A stretch of DNA of 11,980 nucleotides from Bacteroidota bacterium (GTDB taxonomy: Bacteria > Bacteroidota > Bacteroidia > Bacteroidales > Marinifilaceae): NCBI GenBank assembly GCA_023400335.1, contig JAEXFF010000347.1:1-11980 (forward strand). Reading direction: 5' to 3'. Of the stretch, positions 6,886 to 11,980 are shown piece by piece (position 1 is the stretch's first letter; each line of letters opens with the position of its first letter). Both the position numbers and the translations under genes were made by a program. The notes below the pieces were generated by a model. It did no database searches, was not told the origin of the DNA, and was given only the letters and a program-made list of their open reading frames with translations.

Positions 6886-8190
6886 TTACATTCCCAAATC
6901 CGGAACAACCTTTCCCTCTAAATCATATTCATACGTTCCGCAGATTTTTACCTGATAAAATTCTCCTACCCGTAGAGGATAATCTGATTTAACGATGACT
7001 TCCGGGTCTACTTCCGGGGAATCATGTTCCGTACGCCCCACAAAATACCCTTCCTCCTCCCGGTCAATCAATACCTGTACGACTTTCCCCAGCAGGTTCA
7101 GATTTAGCGCTTCTGCTACTTTCTGTTGTATTTTCATGATTTTTTCTGCCCTTCTTTTTTTTATTTTTTCCGGCACATCATCCTGATAGTACTTATCACA
7201 ATAAGTGTCTTCCTCGTGAGAATACGGAAATACGCCCAAACGTTCAAATTTCATTTCCCGTACAAAGTCACACAATTCCTTAAAATCCTCCTCTTTTTCT
7301 CCCGGATGTCCCGTCATTAAAGTTGTTCTCAAATATATTCCCGGTACTTCCCGTCGGATTTTCCGGATCAGCCGGATGGTTTGTTCTTTATCAATTCCCC
7401 TTCTCATCTTTTTCAACATCGGATCGCTACAATGCTGTAAAGCAATATCCAGATACTTACAAACATTTTCCCTCTTTTTCATTACAGACAATAATTCCAT
7501 AGGAAAACCTGCCGGATACGCATAATGCAATTTTATCCATTTTATCCCTTCTATATCCGCTATTTTATCAATCAACTCGGCTAATCTATTCTTTCCATAC
7601 AAATCAGTTCCGTAATAAGTCAGATCTTGTGCCATCACTAAAATTTCCTTTACTCCCTCCCGGGCCAAAAGACGGCATTCTTCTAAAATTTCATCCAGTT
7701 CCCGGGATTTATATTTCCCGGTCATAATGGGAATAGCACAATAAGAACACATACGATTACACCCTTCTGCAATTTTAAGATAAGCATAATGAGAAGGAGT
7801 AGTCAGTATGCGCTGATTACGGACAGAATTGTCATACGTTTTCCCCAGGTACTTCAGTATTCCTTTCCAGTCGAATTTACCAAAATAAGCATCTACTTCA
7901 GGAATCTCCGTTTCCAATTCTGACTTATATCTTTGGGAAAGACAACCCATAACCAGTACTTTCCGGATTTTTCCCGCCTTCTTTTTCCCGATTTGTTCCA
8001 GAATAGTATTCACCGATTCTTCCTTTGCATCTCCGATAAAACCGCATGTATTGATTACTACAATTTCTGCCTCTTCCCCGGCTTCGTACAAAGAAGCCCT
8101 ATAACCGGCTTTTTCCAACTGTTTAAGTAATAATTCCGTATCTACCAGATTTTTGGAACAACCTAAACTGATAATGTTTACATCATTCAT
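6886..8190 (-). CDS. rimO: Ribosomal protein uS12 (Asp) methylthiotransferase
   Basis: A 434-residue radical SAM enzyme that adds a methylthio group to the conserved aspartate of ribosomal protein S12. The N-terminal methylthiotransferase domain has its three cluster cysteines at 11 (ISLGCSKNL), 49 (INTCGF) and 83 (MGCLSQRY). The radical SAM motif CNRMCSYC is at 144-151. A C-terminal TRAM domain runs about 365-432 (GKVVQVLIDREEEGYFVGR, ending EYDLEGKVV). The SLGCSKNLVD opening is typical of RimO rather than MiaB. The length is normal and all cysteines are present. It is transcribed divergently from ygiQ and leads the two-gene unit with the META lipoprotein. Confidence 0.97.
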   Translation of the reverse strand: MNDVNIISLGCSKNLVDTELLLKQLEKAGYRASLYEAGEEAEIVVINTCGFIGDAKEESVNTILEQIGKKKAGKIRKVLVMGCLSQRYKSELETEIPEVDAYFGKFDWKGILKYLGKTYDNSVRNQRILTTPSHYAYLKIAEGCNRMCSYCAIPIMTGKYKSRELDEILEECRLLAREGVKEILVMAQDLTYYGTDLYGKNRLAELIDKIADIEGIKWIKLHYAYPAGFPMELLSVMKKRENVCKYLDIALQHCSDPMLKKMRRGIDKEQTIRLIRKIRREVPGIYLRTTLMTGHPGEKEEDFKELCDFVREMKFERLGVFPYSHEEDTYCDKYYQDDVPEKIKKRRAEKIMKIQQKVAEALNLNLLGKVVQVLIDREEEGYFVGRTEHDSPEVDPEVIVKSDYPLRVGEFYQVKICGTYEYDLEGKVVPDLGM

Positions 8191-8239
8191 TTTCTGTTAT
8201 GCTCTATATTTGACAAGAAAGGTCCTATTTAGGGAGTGG

Positions 8240-8247
8240 CAAAGGTA
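8240..8247 (-). promoter_or_regulatory. -7 box of the rimO promoter
   Basis: The minus strand reads TACCTTTG, matching TAnnTTTG, about 50 nt from the rimO ATG. The -33 region is not a clear TTG. It lies 11 bp from the opposing -7 box of ygiQ (8259-8266), so the two promoters overlap. Confidence 0.4.
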
Positions 8248-8258
8248 TAAAAAAACAT

Positions 8259-8266
8259 TATCTTTG
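8259..8266 (+). promoter_or_regulatory. -7 box of the ygiQ promoter
   Basis: TATCTTTG matches TAnnTTTG and would give a leader of about 12 nt. The -33 position has TGG, 19 nt away, one base off TTG. A GGAG ribosome binding site at 8280-8283 directly precedes the ATG, one of the few clear ones in the window. Confidence 0.45.
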
Positions 8267-8284
8267 TAAGCTTATATTTGGAGA

Positions 8285-10114
8285 ATGAATAGTGAGAAAC
8301 AATTACAATGGCTTCCTACATCCGTAAAGGAAGTGAAAGAGAGGGGCTGGAACAGCATCGATGTTATCCTTTTTTCGGGGGATGCCTATGTGGATCATCC
8401 CTCTTTTGGGGCTGCTGTTATTGGCCGCCTTTTAGAATCCATCGGTTTAAAAATAGCTATTGTGCCTCAGCCGAACTGGCAGGACGATTTGCGGGATTTT
8501 AAAAAGTTAGGACGTCCCAATCTTTTTTTCGGAGTTAGTGCCGGTTCAATGGATTCTATGGTAAATCACTATACGGCAGCAAAACGCAGACGCTCAGATG
8601 ACGCATACACGCCCGGAGGGAAAGCTGGTTTTCGTCCGGATATGCCTACGATCGTATATACAAAGATTTTAAAACAATTATACCCGGACGTACCCGTCGT
8701 CATTGGAGGTATTGAAGCTTCCTTAAGACGACTGACACATTACGATTACTGGCAGGACAATCTCCGGCCCTCTATTCTGGTAGAAAGCCATGCCGACATG
8801 CTGATTTACGGAATGGGAGAAAAACCGCTGACGGAACTTTGCAGATTATTACAAAGAGGTATTCCTTTTTCCGTATTAACGAACATCCCACAAACCTGTG
8901 TATGCCGGAAGCAAACCGAAAATTATGCAACAAATAAAAAGTGGCAGGTCATTCGTTTGTTTTCGCATGAAGAATGCCTGAGAGATAAAAAAAAGCATGC
9001 GCAGAATTTTCGTTTCATTGAGCAGGAATCCAATAGCCTGAAAGCAGCCCAACTTATCCAAAATGCCGGAGAGAAACAGATTATTGTCAATCCCCCTTAC
9101 GCCCCTATGACAACGGCAGAAATAGATGCCGTATACGCTTTGCCGTTTACCCGCCTTCCTCACCCCCGGTATAAAGGGAAAGAAATTCCTGCCTATACTA
9201 TGATCCGGCATTCTGTAACGCTTCACCGGGGCTGCTTCGGAGGTTGTGCTTTTTGTACCATATCGGCTCATCAAGGCAAATTCATTTCTTCCCGTTCAGA
9301 AAAGTCCATTTTACAAGAATTGGAAAAAATCACCCGCATGCCCGATTTCAAAGGAACAGTTAGTGATCTGGGTGGACCTTCCGCTAATATGTATACGATG
9401 AAAGGAAAAGACAACTCTCTATGCGCCCGCTGTAAAAGAGCATCCTGTGCTTTCCCTTCCGTCTGTAAAAATCTGGATACCGATCATTCTTCTCTATTAA
9501 ATATATATGCTTTAGCCAGAAAACACCCCCAAATTAAACATGTTTTTATCGGGTCCGGAATCCGTTATGACCTTTGTTTACACGATACAGGAAATCCTGT
9601 CATCAACCGGAAAAACACCGAATACCTGCAAAACGTGATCCAATTTCACGTATCCGGACATTTTAAAGTCGCCCCGGAACATGTTTCCGAACAGGTGCTG
9701 ACCCTTATGCGTAAACCTCCTTTTTCTTTATTTTATACCTTAAAAGAACAATTCGACGCGATCAACCAAAAGTATGGACAGAAACAGCAAATTGTCCCAT
9801 ACTTTATCTCTTCGCATCCGGGCTGTAAACTCGAAGATATGGCCGAATTAGCTGCTACAACCCGCCATTTGAATTTTAAACTGGAACAGGTACAAGATTT
9901 TACTCCCACGCCGATGACATTGGCGACCACCATGTACTATACCGGATATCACCCCTATTCGCTACAAAAAATATATACCCCGAAAACAGAATCAGAAAAA
10001 AAACAACAAAACATGTTTTTTTTCTGGTATAAACCTGAAGTAAGGGAAAAAATTATCCGGATTTTAAAAAAAATGAAACGATTCGATTTGATCCGGAAAA
10101 TATTTAACAAATAA
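8285..10114 (+). CDS. ygiQ: YgiQ-family (UPF0313) radical SAM protein
   Basis: A 609-residue protein of the YgiQ family, whose reaction is not established. The N-terminal part (about 20-200) is the UPF0313 domain with SGDAYVDHPSFG, PQPNW, GVSAGSMDSMVNHYTA and IGGIEASLRRLTHYDYW. The radical SAM core follows with CFGGCAFC at 317-324 (Cys317, 321, 324). The C-terminal part is the DUF3362-type region (VSGHFKVAPEH, then HPGCKLEDM and QVQDFTPTPMT). An extra cysteine cluster, C380-x2-C383-x4-C388-x5-C394, is present and is a usual feature of the family. It could hold a second metal site (inference). The start at 8285 is fixed by the GGAG and by the short upstream gap. It is divergent from rimO. An end-to-end, intact gene. 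Confidence 0.95.
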   Translation: MNSEKQLQWLPTSVKEVKERGWNSIDVILFSGDAYVDHPSFGAAVIGRLLESIGLKIAIVPQPNWQDDLRDFKKLGRPNLFFGVSAGSMDSMVNHYTAAKRRRSDDAYTPGGKAGFRPDMPTIVYTKILKQLYPDVPVVIGGIEASLRRLTHYDYWQDNLRPSILVESHADMLIYGMGEKPLTELCRLLQRGIPFSVLTNIPQTCVCRKQTENYATNKKWQVIRLFSHEECLRDKKKHAQNFRFIEQESNSLKAAQLIQNAGEKQIIVNPPYAPMTTAEIDAVYALPFTRLPHPRYKGKEIPAYTMIRHSVTLHRGCFGGCAFCTISAHQGKFISSRSEKSILQELEKITRMPDFKGTVSDLGGPSANMYTMKGKDNSLCARCKRASCAFPSVCKNLDTDHSSLLNIYALARKHPQIKHVFIGSGIRYDLCLHDTGNPVINRKNTEYLQNVIQFHVSGHFKVAPEHVSEQVLTLMRKPPFSLFYTLKEQFDAINQKYGQKQQIVPYFISSHPGCKLEDMAELAATTRHLNFKLEQVQDFTPTPMTLATTMYYTGYHPYSLQKIYTPKTESEKKQQNMFFFWYKPEVREKIIRILKKMKRFDLIRKIFNK

Positions 10115-10130
10115 CAATTCAAACGGAAAT

Positions 10131-10161
10131 TTTTATATTCCCTTCCAAATCACTAATTTTG
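10131..10161 (+). promoter_or_regulatory. Promoter of the TPR lipoprotein gene
   Basis: TAATTTTG (10154-10161) is the -7 box, with TTTT at 10131-10134 in the -33 position (19 nt apart, three of four bases right). The expected leader is about 20 nt. The downstream gene therefore need not depend on ygiQ. Confidence 0.45.
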
Positions 10162-10189
10162 AAATAAATTAGAATAAATATTCGGGAAC

Positions 10190-10891
10190 ATGAAATACGG
10201 AATCATTATTATTATACTCTTTACATTATTATCCTGCCAAAATAAAGTCAAACAACTCCATCGGGAAGGAATGGATTATATTCTCCAGGGGAAGTACGAA
10301 CAAGCCATAAATAAATTTTCCGAAGTTTTAGTAAACGATCCCAATTGGTTAGCTGCCTATTATAACCGGGCAATTTGTTATGCAAATACCAAAGCTTACG
10401 AAAAAGGTTTACAGGACTTCAATTATGTTTTAGCTAATTGTCCGGGTCAGGCCGAAGCTTACTTTAACCGGGGAATTGTATATGAAAACCTGGGACTTTA
10501 TTCCAATGCCATAAAAGATTATTCCCAAGCCATCCAACACAAACCGGATTTAGTAGCTGCTTATCATTACCGGGGCATTGCCCGTTTTTATATGAAAGAC
10601 TATGAGGGAGCTCTATCGGATTACAATCAGGCCCTGAATTTAGGACTTTCTGAAACTGGGCTCTATTTTAACCGGGGGGTTATTCTTCAGATAAAAGGAA
10701 ATTATAAAGCTGCCATACGGGACTATACACAGTCCATTCAAATTGACCCCTCCAATCCGAAACCTTTCTACAACCGGGCCATTGCCAAAATATCCCTGAA
10801 TCAGACGGAAGAAGCAGTAAAGGATTTGGAAATTGCAGCCCGCTTGGGTTATGTCAAAGCGGAAGAAATCCTTCATACTTATTTTAAATAG
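10190..10891 (+). CDS. TPR-repeat lipoprotein
   Basis: A 233-residue protein. Lys2 and a run of isoleucines lead to lipobox LLSC with the acylated Cys at 16. The rest is six back-to-back 34-residue tetratricopeptide repeats starting near residues 22, 56, 90, 124, 158 and 192. Each has the expected A/Y-Y-x-N/Y-R-(G/A)-I and (A)-x-x-D-(Y/F) pattern (for example AAYYNRAICY, EAYFNRGIVY, AAYHYRGIARF, PFYNRAIAKI). It is probably anchored to the envelope as a protein-binding scaffold; the partner is unknown. It lies 75 nt after ygiQ on the same strand. I see no clear terminator after it. Confidence 0.9.
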   Translation: MKYGIIIIILFTLLSCQNKVKQLHREGMDYILQGKYEQAINKFSEVLVNDPNWLAAYYNRAICYANTKAYEKGLQDFNYVLANCPGQAEAYFNRGIVYENLGLYSNAIKDYSQAIQHKPDLVAAYHYRGIARFYMKDYEGALSDYNQALNLGLSETGLYFNRGVILQIKGNYKAAIRDYTQSIQIDPSNPKPFYNRAIAKISLNQTEEAVKDLEIAARLGYVKAEEILHTYFK

Positions 10892-11189
10892 TATTTTTAA
10901 CGAATTTTTTAATAAAGTACATTTTTTAAAATCAGAAATTCAAAATTTTTATGGAAACTGATGTATCACTTCTGTCCTGAAATCAACCATCATAAAAAAT
11001 GTTATCTACCTATTTGGCCTCAACTCAAAAATACTAAAAACAGATATATGATGGAGAAAAAGATTTTCTATATGCAGCATTACAGTGAATAGACATATAG
11101 TCTTTTATATTCTAAATATGTACTCGGCACACTTCCACATGGGTTAAATTTCCCAATTACAGAATTATTTCTATGGATATATATACAAA
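10892..11189. other. Noncoding gap between convergent genes
   Basis: AT-rich and without a supportable gene. A 14-codon frame at 11048-11092 (MMEKKIFYMQHYSE) is too short to call. No strong terminator for the TPR gene is visible here; only weak T-runs follow its stop. Confidence 0.5.
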
Positions 11190-11215
11190 CAAAGGCCCTC
11201 GTATGAAGGCCTTTG
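11190..11215 (-). terminator. Terminator of the BACON-domain gene
   Basis: On the minus strand CAAAGGCCTTC pairs with GAGGGCCTTTG (11 bp, one G-U) around a 4-nt loop, followed by TTTGTATATATAT. It begins 22 nt past the stop at 11238 and may also receive plus-strand transcripts from the TPR gene. Confidence 0.7.
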
Positions 11216-11237
11216 AGATCTTAAAATAAAACTAAAA

Positions 11238-11980
11238 TTATTCAGCAATTGCTTCAATAGCGGATTTAGAAACCAGATTTCCATTTACAGCTGCTTTTAC
11301 GCTTGCAGAATTACTAGATACCTTTGTCATCACAGGATTGCCTGCAAATGGCCAATCTATCTTGAAATTCAAATAGTCACCCTTTGCATCTTCAATAAAA
11401 TAGCAGAAACCGGCATACGTATATTTAGTCCCTGCAGTTCCTATAGAAACTTCCTGGCCTACCCATTCTACTTTGTTTCCATTTAATATCCCTGCCATAC
11501 AAGCTGTTGGGTTTGTAGTAGTAACATAAGAATAGGAGCCATTATACGGAATCAAACCTGTTAAATGAACCGGATAAGTAATATCATCTGCATCTGTATA
11601 AGTTCCAAGACTTTGTTCAGTGTATATTGCAATTGCATGTTGATTGGCAACATATTGCATAGTAAAGGCATATTTTGGATCGGTAGCTACAACAGATTTA
11701 CCCCAACCTGTCACTGTATAACTTTCTCCGGCAACTTTCTGAGAAACAACAATTGTGTAATCTCCTTGTTCTAACATACTAGAAGTTACAGTCCAAGTTC
11801 CTAAATAATCTTCATAAGTAATTACTTTCGGAGCAGCTTGATTAACTGTAATTTCAGCCACTTTTTCACCCATTTTAAGGGTTACTTTAGCACTACGGGC
11901 TTCGCCGGTGTTGGCTGCTGCTTTTAAGGTTACTTTATCTGCTGCTGCAGTAGCTGTCAACCAGGTTTCACTGGATTCTG
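11238..11980 (-). CDS. BACON-domain surface protein, 5' end outside window
   Basis: 246 residues of C-terminal sequence are visible; the reading frame stays open to the right edge, so the start and any signal peptide are missing. The first 46 or so residues form the end of a BACON repeat: SSETWLTAT, then VTLKAAANTGEARSAKVTLK and EITVNQAAP. This domain is common in Bacteroidota surface and carbohydrate-related proteins. The rest (about 190 residues from YLGTWTVTSSML) is Tyr-, Thr- and Gly-rich and predicted all-beta, with GTWTVT and YAFTMQYVANQ segments as in lipocalin- or Ig-like extracellular domains; I cannot name it. Secreted or surface-exposed placement is inferred. It is convergent with the TPR gene. 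Confidence 0.8.
   Translation of the reverse strand, partial: ESSETWLTATAAADKVTLKAAANTGEARSAKVTLKMGEKVAEITVNQAAPKVITYEDYLGTWTVTSSMLEQGDYTIVVSQKVAGESYTVTGWGKSVVATDPKYAFTMQYVANQHAIAIYTEQSLGTYTDADDITYPVHLTGLIPYNGSYSYVTTTNPTACMAGILNGNKVEWVGQEVSIGTAGTKYTYAGFCYFIEDAKGDYLNFKIDWPFAGNPVMTKVSSNSASVKAAVNGNLVSKSAIEAIAE

Noticed and set aside
8273..8280. TATATTTG as a second -7 box for ygiQ
   Set aside because: Only four bases from the ATG; transcription would start inside the coding region. The box at 8259-8266 fits better.
11048..11092. 14-codon frame MMEKKIFYMQHYSE
   Set aside because: Too short, no context, and not in a conserved-looking setting; could be chance or a decayed gene fragment.

Overview
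The window looks like chromosomal DNA from a member of the Bacteroidota, probably an anaerobic gut Bacteroidales. The evidence is moderately AT-rich DNA with very AT-rich intergenic gaps, weak or absent Shine-Dalgarno sequences, several Bacteroides-type -7 boxes (TAnnTTTG, three of them the identical octamer TAATTTTG), a BACON-domain surface protein, and a K+-dependent membrane pyrophosphatase of the kind common in gut Bacteroidales. Odoribacteraceae is a guess I cannot confirm. I see no tRNA, rRNA, CRISPR array, insertion sequence or prophage gene.

Layout, left to right. (A) 1-2444, all on the minus strand: a CsgG/FlgT-like periplasmic protein (1566-2444), an LPP20-type lipoprotein (595-1158) and a second LPP20-like secreted protein cut by the left edge (1-500). 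A hairpin terminator (1479-1507) lies between the first two. Together they resemble the FlgO/FlgP/FlgT-type families known from vibrio flagellar basal structures, although nothing here suggests flagella. (B) 2445-3078, a long AT-rich gap. It contains a perfect 14-bp inverted repeat (2571-2584 and 2697-2710) enclosing 112 bp. That segment carries a near-consensus Bacteroides promoter pointing away from the CsgG-like gene. This is the arrangement of a phase-variable invertible promoter and is the most interesting item in the window. (C) 3079-5806, minus strand: a bacterioferritin-like gene followed 25 nt later by hppA, driven by a recognisable promoter at 5915-5944 and closed by a strong bidirectional hairpin at 3021-3052. 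(D) 6073-8190, minus strand: rimO followed by a two-domain META/HslJ-like lipoprotein, closed by a hairpin at 6011-6054. (E) 8285-10891, plus strand: a YgiQ-family radical SAM protein, divergent from rimO across a 94-bp region with closely placed opposing -7 boxes, then a six-TPR lipoprotein with its own promoter. (F) 11238-11980, minus strand: the C-terminal part of a BACON-domain protein running off the right edge, ending in a hairpin terminator.

Most of the window is ordinary housekeeping and envelope content: tRNA/ribosome-related radical SAM enzymes, an ion-pumping pyrophosphatase, iron storage and lipoproteins. The exception is unit A with gap B, where a small envelope module may be switched on and off by DNA inversion.
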